Shown here: positions 24,549-36,114 of the stretch, one piece after another | Numbering within the stretch: position 1 is the stretch's first letter | Layout: each line of letters begins with the position of its first letter | Source of the DNA: Isoetes taiwanensis | Taxonomy: Eukaryota; Streptophyta; Lycopodiopsida; Isoetales; Isoetaceae | Direction: 5' to 3' | Length of the DNA stretch: 64,000 nucleotides | Assembly (NCBI GenBank): GCA_021234155.1 | Contig: JAJEKV010000014.1 | Coordinates: 20,845,513 to 20,909,512 of the forward strand | Translations under genes and position numbers: made by a program | Notes under the pieces: model-generated | The model's input: only the letters and a program-made list of their open reading frames with translations | Databases searched by the model: none | What the model was told of the DNA's origin: nothing

Positions 24549-25828
24549 TCAGCACCATCTCCACTTCCTCTCCCACGTAATATAACTCCGGGATAGGGTG
24601 TTACAGGGCGGGGATCGCGAAAGCTTAGTTTTGTGCAAGTTCACTTTGTCATTCCCGCGTTGCCCCACGAACCCAATCGAGGGCATCCAAATCTTCATTT
24701 GGCTATGCTGGGCCGTGTGGGCTAGCAAACCTACATCATCGCATATAGTAACGGCTCCAGGAGGTCGCATCGATAATTGCACCCTCGCTCCCCCATGGTG
24801 CTGCATCCACGTCTCCAAGCTATCAATGTACAACCCAAAGAGCGTTGGAGACAACGGGCAGCCCTGCTTAACTCCCATAGTGCTAGCTACCCGCCTATCT
24901 TCATAAGGCAGTGCAGCATAAATCCCATCATAAAGGCTGGTGCACCACATTCGCAACTCCCCGTGGAACTTCGCAATTCTTGCAACCTCGCCCCAAAGGT
25001 CTCACTCGACGGTATCATATGCGGTCTTAAAATCTACAAAGCAACAATACAAGTCTGCCGCGGCATTAGGCTTGCCTCCATCAACACTCTCAAAGTAAAG
25101 ATATGGTCGGTCGTGGAGTGAGCTGGGCAAAAGCCTGCTTGGCCAATTGCCCGCACCCCTGCCTCCTCGGCCCACTTAGTGAGTTTCTTCTCCACCACCC
25201 CGCCGGCTCATCCGTATTACCAGCTTTATGAACAGGAACAACCTTACTAACCATCCACTCACGGGGAGCCCCTCCCTCGAGCACGGCTAATGATCACCGT
25301 CGGGGCCCTACCACGATGGGCCACCCCATTTCAACGGCTTTCGGCCCGCAGCCCACTCGTAAAATCCTTTGCCTTGCCATTCGCCCGGATGCACGAGACC
25401 CCTGGCGGACATCCTCCGGCGTGGTGCAACACCTCTCCTACCTGATCCGGGACCACGGCATTAGCTCACGGGGGTCATATAACTCACGCAAGCGGTGCAT
25501 CCATTGCTCCACACTTACATTACCAGCCACCGGGCGCTCGGTATAACACCTTACGCCAAAAGCTTTTGGCTCGCCATGAGCATGTCAAACGCGCTCCGAG
25601 TTTTACGCCATGTATCTCCCCCTTCTTGGCTTTTAGGAAGAGCTTATAGTCTTGCGGGGCTGTGGACCGCAATTGTGGATCTATGACCAAGCATAACCGG
25701 CTCTTTAGAGCCTTGCAATCAACATCAAACCACGGGTTCTCGGGAAAATGCGCGCGGTGTCCCTCCTTGGAGGCCCTTCCTTCGCAAAGGAAGCACCAGC
25801 AAACCAACCAGCCCTCATCACCATGCAC
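24549..25828 (-). pseudogene. LINE ORF2 linker and reverse transcriptase remnant
   Basis: The linker includes FPENPWFDVDCKALKSRL (25520-25828), a motif common in plant LINEs. The RT start is PREWMVSKVVPVHKAGNTDE (25090-25284). The palm motif is GVKQGCPLSPTLFGLYIDSL, followed by a degraded catalytic box read as CDDVGLLAH where YADD is expected (24549-24956). A single missing base near the box would explain the loss. The enzyme would copy LINE RNA into DNA at the nicked target. Confidence 0.75.
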
Positions 25829-26099
25829 ACTGTCTTTGCGGTGTAGAAGCTATCAAACCCACAGTAACTCCCCCGCACCAACACGATTCATAATGTCCCT
25901 CGCTTTTGATAGCGTAGGGATGTATGGTAATCCTCCACGCCCCCTTTCGGTGTCTCCACTATTGAGTGCTCCCAATTCGGTACGTGACATAAAGTGGGTA
26001 GTGATCCGACAAAACCTCCTCATCCCCCATTAGCTTGTGCCAATGGAGAAGTGTGTAACCATGTCAAGTCTTTTACCGAGCGAAGGTAATCCAACACAC

Positions 26100-26890
26100 T
26101 AGCTCCCCATCCCGCCTATCACTCCTGCAAGTAACACCCCCGAGTGTGGCCATCATCAAGCATACCATTACAAATTACCATGTCAAAAACACGGCGGACC
26201 CGACCACACCGCCAAATGGTCTAGCCACCATATCACGAGTGCCGTGTATCTTTGAATAGCGGTTTGTCTCAAACCAAAGTGGATCGGCATTAGCGTCGCC
26301 TTTGAAGGTCACCGACCGCAATCTGCGCCCGTCACGAGCATTGAAATCTCCTAGCAAAAGCACCTATCCCCTCATTTGTCTATAGCGGTCTATGTCATCA
26401 TACAGTTCCCTATATGGCATCACGGACATTTGTGTCTCTGCGTCATGTACACGTAGAACTTAGAGCCCGCATGGGGAATGTAGCGACTAGCAAGAAACAA
26501 TGGGACATGACCGGGCTCTAATACCGTTACCCACATGTAGCGGTTAAATGCATCGAACTTCGAAGTGTGATCTTGCATGCTAAAGGCGTCCCCTAAAGTA
26601 GCAAGCCACTCCACCATACCCGCGTCGCCATGGCGCCATTAGCAAGTGAGAAATCGCGATATCCTTGAATGTCGGCAATCGATGCCCTTCATACTCCCAT
26701 GTCTCCTGCCCGGGAAGGCGATGTCCATGTCTGTCGCGATCCCATTCAAGCCCCGCCCCCTTCTGCCACGGGAAGCCCCTACAATTCCGGAAACAATGCA
26801 AAGACACTTTCCCTATCTTTGAATCTTGTGGACCCATCCCCAGTGCTGAGGGCGCTACCGTGGTTGGAATAACTTCGCAGCTGCTCATGG
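26100..26890 (-). pseudogene. LINE ORF2 endonuclease domain remnant
   Basis: The apurinic-endonuclease signature LLLGDFNARDGRR is read on the minus strand within 26175-26363. The N-terminal part (NCRGFPWQKG, 26580-26888) and a middle part with FDAFNRYMWV (26420-26617) lie in separate frames. In L1-like elements this domain nicks the target DNA to prime reverse transcription. The broken frames mean it cannot be active as read. Confidence 0.65.
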
Positions 26891-27049
26891 GACCCCGATG
26901 GATGTCTTTGCGGTTGTGGAAGGCCTCAATCCGCCCTCTCCCTCGGCTGCACGGCGGCGATGCCCCGGGCCGCTCGCCCCTGCGGCCGCAGCTGTTCGCG
27001 GGAAGTCTTTGCCTCCCCGCAATGTCGGACGAGGAGGCACATATACCTT

Positions 27050-28090
27050 CATCTTGCCATTAACCAAACCAGCAGCCCCTCCAGCTTGTCGAATCTCTCT
27101 TATCGTGACCAACTCTTGGCTTCTTTCCCGTTGTTGCGGTGGCGTGAGATCCGATCCGTCGGTATATGGGCGTACCTTTCAAGTGGCCGAGTGCGGTGCA
27201 ACAACAAAGATTTTGCCTCCCAATCCAAGACTGCAAACTTAACTAGCCGAGGTCTCATGTTCGGTCCTCCGACCCTGATTGGACTCTTGATAACCAAATA
27301 CTGTAGTTGGAGCTTTGCAAGTACCAGGATCCTCGCCTTGCTCCTCCCAACAATCCCCTCGCACAATAAGGTTGAGGCGGGCGTGCACGGATGTCTTGCT
27401 TCTCACGGCAAGTACCGCGATTCCACGAGCCACCTCGGCCTGCGGCATGGGGGTGCTGGTGCAGACGGCGTGGTGCACTCGGGACTTCGTTGCACCTCCA
27501 TTCGGAGGTCCTGCATCTCTTGTTGTAAGTGGGCCATATGGTTCTCTATATGTGAGCATCTTCCTGACATCTCCTGCTTGTCTGCCTTTGCTTCATCAAG
27601 GAATTGGAGCCTCCCCCACACCGCTTCCACATCCTTTTCCTTAGCATCTATCCGACCAGCCATGCTTGTGACTTGCGCAATCTGCTGCAGCAACCCCTTC
27701 ATGTCAGCCCGTGCTTGCGCCATGTCTTCCATCCACTGCTGGTGGACCTTATCCAAGCGGCCCCATCTCCGTGACTAGCTGCGTTGTTGCTTGTATCTCC
27801 CCTCTTATCTGGTCATTAGCCTTTTGGGCTCCCCTGCAATCATAATCCCCGAGCCAAACTTCCACAAAGGATATTCGCTCCTTCTGTTGGAGAAGCTGCT
27901 TCTTGAGTGCGGCCCCTGGCAGATGGTCCCGTGATGCCTCCAAGCTTGCCAGCTTAGCCTGAAGGGAACTGGCCTGTTCCTGTACAACCCTGATTGCCTC
28001 AGCCTGTGATACCTGCTCTGATGGGGACGAGGTATCCAAATTGCGGGCTCTTTTCTTCAACGCATGCATGCTGTCAGGGGTTGCCATGGA
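27050..28090 (-). pseudogene. LINE ORF1 remnant (coiled coil, nucleic-acid-binding domain)
   Basis: The frames on the minus strand start MATPDSMHALKKRARNLD and continue as Gln/Lys/Glu-rich coiled coil in at least two frames (27749-28090, 27403-27756). A segment NMRPRLVKFAVLDWEAKSLL then follows, with DRISRHRNNGKEAKSW after it. This resembles the RNA-binding domain of L1-type ORF1 proteins, which coat the element RNA. At least two frameshifts separate the pieces. No CCHC knuckle is visible. Confidence 0.6.
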
Positions 28091-28140
28091 GGCTGAAAGG
28101 CAAACCCTCGTGTGGAGCACCTTGTTGTATTATTTTGTAA

Positions 28141-29959
28141 ACCATTGTTTATTGAAAGGTCTTGTGTTTTCTAGTGTTTGCTTAAAATAGGTATCGTTAT
28201 CATGAACCTACGAGCAAGATACAAGAAAAGTATATGGAACTCGAAACTCTTAAGAAGAAGAAAGAAGAACCTATATAGAATACAAGAATATGTATATAGC
28301 CACAAAAGGCACAAGAAAACAAGAGAACCCGAGCAATAATAGTTCGCACAATTGGTATTGAACCAGAATGATCTTGCTATCCTCGACCATCTCTATATAT
28401 ACTGCTACTGCATGAACTCAAATAACGTAAAATCGCCACTTAGTATAGTTACATGCATGACATCCAAGAGGCCACTTAGTATAAATGTGGTACGGAAGCA
28501 TGCAATTTAGTTTCATTTTCCATTTCAAATGAGTTCATCCTTCTTCTTGTTCATGTACGAAATGCTTTGAAAATGTGATTTGTCTGAGAAATTTCTTGCA
28601 CTGTACTGCTATTGAAAAGGGCATAAATTGCATGTTGGAGGCATGCAACAAAAAGGGGCAATTTTGCAAGTTTGAAGATAGATTAGGGTCTTCTGGGAAT
28701 TTAAAAAATACAAAGGGCTTTTTGAGAATTTGGTCAATAAATCGGGGTAATTTAGTTTTTTTTTTTTTTTGACATTTTATTACATTATGTATTGAAGAAT
28801 GTTATGAGCTTGTGTTAGTGCCTCAGTTGTTGTGCCAATGAGAGGATCGAGGGATGAGGCTAGAGCTAATCTCCAAAATCATTGTAACACGCCTATCCAT
28901 TACAATTAATATTTCTTGTTCCTTCCCTTGCTCGTGCAAGAGATATTATAGCTTCTTCTTTTTTAAACTGTTTGTACTCAAGCATCTTATGCATCCTTTC
29001 TTTTGAAGCATAATTAAACGAAGAAATTTGTCGATGCAGTTATAATGCATTTTCTCCTGAACTCAAAGATAAAATAATCCATTCCCTGAAAACCTCTTGG
29101 TTTTAAGGTTTTTCTAAGTCATTATTTGTATCTCTATTAGATTAAGACATACTCAAGCTCTGAGCTTTGGATTCATTCATAAAGTTTTTTCATTTTTCAG
29201 ATTTAGTATGGGGGTTAAGCACACTGAAACACATCCAAATCCTCCACATAGTCAAATGCCAGATAAGGCATCCCTTCTTATAGAAAAGACGTGGAAGTGC
29301 TCGTCATCTTCACTCCACCAATAAGCAAAGCATGCCATGTAGGCAAAGATTAAATGCTGGACCATTGTATATTGATGGCAGTAGTCTCGAGATCTATAAG
29401 GCTAGTCAGAGAAAAGGAAAGTAAGATTAAAAACCTTGGATTGGACATGGGCAGGATTTGATCATAATGGTGGGATGACCCCCAAGAAATAGATAAGATA
29501 CCAAAATTAAGAAAGGTCCGATAGTGGGCGGGAGTTGATAATATAGGGTAAAGTGTTTGGGCATGGATCATTTTGCATAGGGTATGGTCGCCCTCTGCCG
29601 TGACCCCACCTCGGAGCATGAGTCAGCACCCCGTCCCTTCGCGGTAAAACTCTATGCTGCCATGGGTCCACCCATCTACGGACCACAGTATTGTGGCCAG
29701 GTGTCATCGACGGGGTTTCCGTCACTCGAGACGCCAGCGTCCATCAACCGTGTCTGCCCTTGCGTTCAAGACTTTGGCACCGTGCACTGGATGTCCATAT
29801 CCATGCGGGAGAAAATACCCGAACATGACGATTTGAAAGACGAATTCAATGCGGGTGATTTAAATTGGCGCCCAAACTAAGCATTCGATTGCATTCTTGT
29901 GAATTCAATTCTCTGACTCTTGCTATAGTTTTCATGGACATAAAATCCTGCCCTCCCTT
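28141..29959. other. Intergenic region between LINE and pogo-like element
   Basis: AT-rich sequence with a T-run near 28749-28770 and several short open frames without known domains, the longest at 29584-29880. No gene is supported. It may include the 5' terminus of the pogo-like element, whose inverted repeats I could not locate. Confidence 0.4.
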
Positions 29960-30009
29960 CATAATTCATATGTTCTCGAGAAGAGGCTGTGAAGCACATG
30001 AAGACACCA

Positions 30010-31360
30010 TGGTTTCAAGTACAAGGGCACGAAGAGATACCAATGCTGAAAGAGGTACCGGGAGACCGGCATCATCTAAGAGGGTCGGCGCGTCTAGGGC
30101 AAGGAAGAGGGCACCACAAAGCAGTGCTGCTACCAGTCCAATGCCGAGGAGCCCGAGTAGGAGAGGCCAATGGACGGAGGAGCAAATGCTGGACATCCTT
30201 GAAGAGGTAAGTGAACTTGGCATTTCGACTAGAGAGGCATCGAGGAGGTCTAGTATACCAGAATCCACAGTCTGAGATTGGCTATATGGTAGAACAACCC
30301 ACAAGCAAACAAACCATTCACAAATATTGACAACTCTCCAAGAGGAGGAGCTAGTTAATTGGGCCCTTAGCATGGCAAAGCAAGGAATGGGAGTTACCCT
30401 ATCTGCTGTCAAGGAAAAGGTAGCAGAGATGGCTAGAGCAGGGGGGTCTTGTGGGATAATTGGAGTACCAGGCAGTAAGTGGTGGAAGCGTTTTAGGCAA
30501 AGACACCCTGAAATTGCACTCAGGAGTGCAGAAACCCTAGATGTAGCTAGGGCACGCGCCATGACCTAGAAAAACCTCGACAACTTTTATGCCGGGCTCA
30601 AGCAGATTATGCTGAGTTTGCCTTCCCAACCTCAAGGATTTGGAACGCTGATGAGACTGGAATTCAGGTAGGGAAAGTGAAGGGGTTGAAAATCATAGCT
30701 AGGAAGGGGTGGAACAGGGTGAGCGAGGTCATGAACAACAGGGAGTGGGTTACAATTTCGGTGTGTGTAAATGCTGAGGGGTATAGAATCACCAACATGT
30801 ACATCTTTAAAAGTAGTTGAATGAGGCAGGACAACATTGCAAGATGTGAAGAGGGTGCCGCCATTCAGGCTGTCCAGGCTTCAGCTTGGATGACATCAAA
30901 ATTGTTTAAATCATGACTGTCACATTTTGCAGCAAGAGTCCCAGGTGTATCCCTAGATCAGCCTCACCTTATCATTATGGATGGTCGTGGCAGCCATGTA
31001 GATCTAGAAGTCATATTGGCAGCAAGAAGGGCATTCACTTTGCCTTATTGCCTGCATACACGTCTCATAGGCTTCAACCTCTAGATGTGGCATGCTTTGC
31101 CCCTTTCAAGGCATCATTCAAGAGACTTAGGTATGCTTACATGGTTAGCAAAGGGAGGGCAGAGCCAAAGAGGGAGAAGATAGCATAATTGATTTCACAG
31201 CCAATTGCATGTGGCCTAACATCCCACAATATCAAGGCAGGTTTTAAGGCCACTGGTATTTGGCACTTTGACGAGGAAAAAGTAAAGCCAGGCCAAGAGT
31301 GTACCAGGTTTGGGAGGGTGCATGTTGAAGACCTTACAGAAGGCCAGGAGCAAGCTGGAT
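30010..31360 (+). pseudogene. pogo-like transposase (HTH_Psq, HTH_CENPB, DDE_1), broken
   Basis: WTEEQMLDILEEVSELGIST at ~30171-30230 starts the Psq-type DNA-binding domain; a TGA interrupts it at TV-stop-DWLYGRTT. The CENP-B domain follows (LQEEELVNWALSMAKQGMG, GSKWWKRFRQRHPEIALRS). The catalytic core is split over frames: first Asp in RIWNADETGIQVGK (~30650), second in LIIMDGRGSHVD (~30980), third in TSHRLQPLDVACFAPFK (~31085). These match the DDE_1 signatures of pogo/Tigger/CENP-B-like transposases. Frame changes near 30610 and 31030 and stops at 30567 and 30819 make it inactive. Confidence 0.82.
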
Positions 31361-31379
31361 AAGAGTACCATCCAGATGC

Positions 31380-31967
31380 ACCAATGGAAGGATTGGACAC
31401 GGCAGAGGTGCACCAGCTATGAGAGGCTTTACCTGGACAACTCCCAACTGATGTGCAAAATGGCCAATCGCCACACATTCAAGCTGATGAGCATGTGGAA
31501 CAATCTGTGCATGTGGAACCTACACATGCAATTGGTGATGAAGGTGATGGTGCAGTGATGGCTTCTCAGGCTCATGTAAGTCAGGTGCATGTCCCTGATG
31601 TTGGATGGTCTATTGCTGGTCTGCAAGAACCATCTCAAACGTGTGTGCGGCCATCACAGGCCACGAGGGCAAGGAAGAGGGGTTTTGCCCCAGATCTTGG
31701 GGGGGGGGAGTGCATATATCGAGTGATGGTTTCTGCGAGACATTGAGAGCAGAAAAGGCAAGAATGGCAGAGACCAACAAATTGAAATTGGAGCAGCTGG
31801 CAGCAAGGAAGCTCGAGGCTGCAAGGAGGAAAGCTGGAGGAAAGGAGGCTGCTAAGAGGGCACAGGCTAACAGGGAGGAGAGAGAGAGGAGGAAGATAGC
31901 TAATGCAGCTGAAGCTACAAGTGCTGCAAAGCTTAGGGAATTTATGTATCCAAGGGGGGGTGTCTAG
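31380..31967 (+). pseudogene. C-terminal charged/coiled-coil tail of the pogo-like transposase
   Basis: The open frame 31453-31746 (acidic, His-rich, then TRARKRGFAPDLGGG) breaks at a run of ten G bases near 31700. The neighbouring frame continues with LRAEKARMAETNKLKLEQLA and a Lys/Arg/Ala/Glu helix ending FMYPRGGV. It probably formed the C-terminal extension of the transposase. Its function is unknown. Confidence 0.5.
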
Positions 31968-32755
31968 AGTGGCATATGTTTTTGGTTTTCAAAGAGTATT
32001 GAGCGAGGAGGTGAAGACAAGAAGGTTGCAGATGAGGAACATGTTGAGAATGAGGCAAGGGTTGAGTCCACTTAGGACAGCCAGCCCACTTAGTGCAGCC
32101 ATTACAGGCAATCAGACGTCCCCAGATATCGACCAAAACCTTATGTCTGCGTGTCCTGTTAGTCCCTGTGTAGACCTGAACTCACATTGGAAGATGTCGA
32201 TGAGGTGTAAGTCATGTGCAATTTAGATGACACACATATCTGCTCGGGTGATGCTGGACATGGGCAAAATGTAAGCATTGAGGGTTGCATACCTCTAGTT
32301 TAGACTTGTAGCAAGCCCAATCAGCACACTCAATTTCCCATTTAAGAGGTGGGACTTGCCAACACCCCAGCAACATGTTGACATTGGTCATGGCAACTCA
32401 TTAAGGCTGGACACGCAGGGGTGGGTGAACTATGCTGCAGCCAACTCAGGACCCCAACATGACCAAGATGTTGCAATTGACAAGGCAAAGATTATCAGGG
32501 AGATGGTGGAAATTAGGGCATGGATGTTGGGTTTGCAAGTGTATGGATGGCTGAGATGGCTCGTGAAACCCAGCCAACTCCAAGGTTTGGGGAGGGGACC
32601 TCATTCATAGCTACACCCACTGGTAGTCAGGTATGCTCCCTCACATAGCATTTTTTATTTTAAGTTTAAATTTTATTTGGCATATTTCCTAACATATACC
32701 ATGCACAGATGTCTGAAGACTCTGATGAAATCCAAGAAAATTAAGGTGTCGACAA

Positions 32756-33724
32756 GACTCTAAATTGAGTGAACTCATTGTACATAATTTTATTGTTTAC
32801 AACTGAATTCCCAATGCTATACCAATATGAGACATAAACCTGACAGAATTATTGTCATTCACACAACTAGTCTAAGTAATCAACACAACCAAAGAAGGGC
32901 CAGTAGTCAGAAGATCAAAATTTTGATTATACAAAATTCCTGATTATGCAAAAATTTGCTTTACAAAAAAAGCCTAGGGGGGCTGTATCAGTTGTGGCGC
33001 GGTGGCCAACAGACAACAGAAACCAAATGGAAGGAAAAAAGGGGATCGTCCAAAAGGGCCTTCTGTACAAGGGGCTGCAGTTCATGTAAGCAGGCTGCAG
33101 CTCAGTAACCAACCAGGCTCTGGATGAGCACATGAATTTTTACTTGTGTTAAAGGATTAATTGTAAAAGTCCATATATTGACATTGTAAATACAATAGGC
33201 TTACATTTAAAAGTGTAAAGTCATAAACAAGACTGATATTAACTATGCTAGGCTAGCTAAATACGCCTGTAATAGTAAAGAATGGCATAATGGTAGCATT
33301 CCAGGTAACATATTAACATCATGGGACTCTAGTAACGCAATACCTTGATGTATTAAAGTAAAATTCAGGGGCTGACATAGCAACAAAAGGCTATGAATTG
33401 TAAGCACTGGGGAATAATGATTGATAACCAGACTTGGGATAGTGTTATTAAATACTAATCGATATACATAAGTAATGTCTTGGTATAACATATAGTTAAA
33501 TTTGGGTTTTAATACCGAATGCTTATAATATAAATTGATAATTATAAGGCTCTAGATTCAACACCATTTTTTATTTAGCATGCCCATGGTGATGAGTAGT
33601 AAGTTGTATATGAATGAATAAGCCTGAATAAGTGGTTGTTCCATTAGGCAAGGTTTATGAGAGTAGATACCATGGGAGCAGGTATGCAAATTTGGGATAG
33701 CTCATCTTGGATTGGGATGATAAA
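32756..33724. other. Intergenic sequence left of the chromovirus
   Basis: AT-rich, with no recognisable gene or repeat. The sequence just before the LTR ends gggatgataaa, which does not match the bases after the right LTR (atcccgg). Confidence 0.45.
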
Positions 33725-35278
33725 TGTGACGTTCCAGTATAATATATGGCCCAAATACGTATATTATACTGCCACGTCACACGTACTTGTCATCATGACA
33801 AGTACTAGCGAGACGTAAAGGGTTGCACCTAGGGGGCAAGGGTTGCACCTAGGGGGGCAACCTCGTATGTTGTGCATGTTTAATATATATATACAACTAT
33901 AAACCCCATGCCAAATGCCAAAACCCCATTTGGCCAATGTTAACCTAACCCTAAGGGTTTCTATATAAGGGCTTTCCCCTTAAACCCTAAACCCTTCTTC
34001 CTTTTTGCAATTAGGGTCTCCAAGAGCCATTTCGGCCAAGCCAAGACCCTAGTTCGCATTGCCAGGCTCTGAAAAGCCGTCTTTGCACAACAGTTCTCCC
34101 ACCAGCAGCAGTCTTCAGCAGGATCAGAGGCATGGACGCATTCCGAGGATCTGGAGCAAGTCAGGCGCCAGGTAAACAGTCATTCTATTGTGGAAAGCCG
34201 CCTTTTGGTTTGGCAATAAGCTGGTTTAGCATGTTAGTTCAGCCTTAGAGGCCTTATAGATCCCGAGATCATAAGCCCTAACAAAAGAACCTAACTTTGG
34301 ATGTTTAGGTAGACAGATTAGATGTTATTCTACATTCCAGTTCTTTAATGATGAAGGTGTTCATTCTATGCTCTCCCGTGTATTGGGAAGGGGGGTAGAG
34401 GCCCTAAAAGCCTCTGCAGCAGATGTTCCTAGATAGCCTCATTAATACCCAATTAATGCGGACCTGCACAAGAGCCCGCCTGGTTGTGGGTGGAGGGGCT
34501 AGACCGATGAAAGAGGGGGACTTGTCCCATCACTGATTGATCCTCTGGTGTGTAAAGCCTACCAGGGATCTTAGTGGGCTAGGCTTAATGGTCTGAGTGG
34601 GGGCAAGGCATGAGCTCGACACCTCTGGGGTGATGCGTCACCTTCCATGGGGTTCAAGTCAAATAAGGGCAGTGGCCCTCTAGCCGCATGTGATGGGCAT
34701 GCATGCCTCTGGGGGGGAGGTGACTCTCCTCCCCCGCCTCATCCTGGACCGGGAGATGCAACCCGCCAGTAGGCCTCTTGGCTATGTACCCGGCAGGCTA
34801 CGGTCCGGTCCCAACACTTGTCAACCTACTCTGCAAAGTGTGCACAGGAGGGGCGGATGGAGTGGACTACCCAACAGCCATGTTCTTATGCCAACCCAAT
34901 CCATTGCCATGAATTCGGTCTGCATTGACTTCTGGAGACCCAAGCCATCAGTCGATCCCCTACGAGTCTGAACCCTGGGTAGAATCTCCCCATGTTGATG
35001 CTATTGATGTTATTGTACATGTTATGTTATGATGTATTCACCCTTCGAGGTGAACTTATTGATGTATTGATGATTATGTGCTCATGTTTATTCACGCCCG
35101 CCAGCCTAGGGGCGATCCCGGCGGAAGACAGGGCAAATGACCCATCCACTCTTCCCTCACTGGCCCAGTTCATGGGATTGATGCCAGGTGGATGGCCCCT
35201 GCTAGCTTGGCTACCAGGGGGATGAACTCCGCCTTCGGATACGATGGGAGCATCATAGACGAAGTAGGGGACGTCACA
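33725..35278 (+). repeat. 5' LTR of chromovirus copy A
   Basis: It begins TGTGACGTTCCAG and ends GGGGACGTCACA, giving the inverted ends TGTGACGT/ACGTCACA. It is directly followed by a tRNA primer binding site. It matches 42916-44408 over its whole length. Private differences include a duplicated gggttgcacctagggggcaa unit near 33818-33860. A segment near 34480-34530 is missing from the 3' LTR. Confidence 0.93.
33930..34000 (+). promoter_or_regulatory. LTR promoter: TATA box and telo-box motifs
   Basis: A TATA element (ctatataagg, 33961-33970) is flanked by aaccctaag on its left and aaaccctaaaccc on its right (about 33981-33993). The latter is the plant telo-box type motif (AAACCCTAA), known from promoters of genes active in dividing cells, including translation and histone genes. 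The same arrangement recurs in the LTRs at 43131 and 61677. Transcription would start some 30 bases downstream. Confidence 0.7.
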
Positions 35279-35279
35279 G

Positions 35280-35291
35280 TGGTATCAGAGC
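35280..35291 (+). other. Primer binding site complementary to initiator tRNA-Met
   Basis: tggtatcagagc lies one base after the 5' LTR end. It is the standard plant LTR-retrotransposon PBS, complementary to the 3' end of initiator methionyl tRNA, which primes minus-strand DNA synthesis. Confidence 0.93.
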
Positions 35292-35498
35292 ATGATCTTG
35301 GCAGACACAAGATCGAGCACTGACCATTGCCTGTTAGGACTAATAGTAGACTTCCAGTCTTGGGAATAGCCACCCAAGCATGCACCTCGAAAATTGGGAA
35401 ATTGTTTTTTCCAATTTCTAGTGCAGTAAGTAAAAAAAAAGCTAAGCTAGTAAGAATTTTTAGCAAAAACCCTAGAAATCATGGCCAAAAAGTTGTGA

Positions 35499-35573
35499 CC
35501 CCTCACAGAGTGCGCCTAGGGCCAATCCAAGATTTTTGGATTTGCCTCTCGCGCACTGTGTGAGTGGTCGACC
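35499..35573 (+). repeat. Palindromic module 1 (5' of the H3-like gene)
   Basis: A ~75-bp unit begins cccctcacagagtgcgc and ends gcgcactgtgtgagtgg; these two arms are near-perfect reverse complements. A smaller inner palindrome lies between them (ccaatcc...ggattt). It could form a hairpin in RNA or a cruciform in DNA. The same unit recurs at 35711, 37417, 37617 and 37812. Confidence 0.85.
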
Positions 35574-35710
35574 CATGTTGACCTAGATAGATGCATAATT
35601 AGTGTAATTTGATAGTGCAGGGCAGCTTAATCCTTAGATTTGAGCTAGATTTGCATGTTGTAACACTAATAAACACTTTATAAATTGAAAATCAGAGTAA
35701 AAAATTGATG

Positions 35711-35806
35711 ACCCCTCATAGAGTGCGCCCGGGGGCTTTGGGGCGCTTCTCCTTCCTCCTCACTTGCTTTGTAACATTACCATTCTTTTAATATATTGAT
35801 GACACC

Positions 35807-35840
<34 letters not shown>

Positions 35841-35899
35841 GCCCAGGACCAATCCGAAATTTTTGGATTAGCCTCCCATGCACTGTGCGAGTGGTGGAC
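35711..35899 (+). repeat. Palindromic module 2, interrupted by a poly(A)-tailed insertion
   Basis: The left half (acccctcatagagtgcgccc, 35711-35730) and the right half (gtgcccaggaccaatccg ... gcactgtgcgagtgg, 35839-35899) are separated by about 108 bases that end in a run of about 28 A (35810-35838). The module bases gtgc(g)ccc occur on both sides of the insert, as a target-site duplication would. The insert looks like a small retroposed sequence. Confidence 0.7.
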
Positions 35900-36114
35900 A
35901 CTTTTTGCCTAAACAAACCTAATGTATTGATCCTATAAACACTAATACCTTGCAGGATTGTACAACATGAATTTGCAGGTCCAAACCCTAAAACCCCCAG
36001 ACCTATTAATAGATCTTTAGGGTTCCTCATTTACACTTTCCTTCTCCACTTAGCTGCTCGTCGTTCAAGGAGGCAATTTTTGGGTGCTAGGAAGGCAATT
36101 AGACCATTCCAAAC

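Larger units (their letters stand above)
23388..28140 (-). mobile_element. Near full-length but decayed two-ORF LINE (non-LTR retrotransposon)
   Basis: Reading the minus strand from 28120, the order is an ORF1 with coiled coil and RNA-binding-like region, an endonuclease, a reverse transcriptase, a C-terminal Cys/His knuckle and a short 3' UTR ending ccgtggacgttaaaataaac. This order is typical of plant L1-like LINEs. All frames are broken by stops and indels. Related 3' ends occur at 5360, 8700 and 20830. Left and right target-site duplications were not found. Confidence 0.8.
29960..32755 (+). mobile_element. Decayed pogo-like (Tc1/mariner superfamily) DNA transposon
   Basis: The region encodes, in order, a Psq-type helix-turn-helix, a CENP-B-type helix-turn-helix, the three parts of a DDE_1 transposase core, and a basic coiled-coil tail. 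Stops and frameshifts interrupt all parts. Element ends are approximate, because terminal inverted repeats and the TA target duplication expected of pogo elements were not identified. Confidence 0.7.

Noticed and set aside
26885-27778. Long plus-strand open frames across the LINE
   Set aside because: They are antisense to LINE ORF1 and carry no domain, whereas the minus strand reads coherent LINE motifs.
29584-29880. Open frame of 98 codons upstream of the pogo-like element
   Set aside because: No recognisable motif and unusual composition; it looks like chance reading of GC-richer intergenic DNA.
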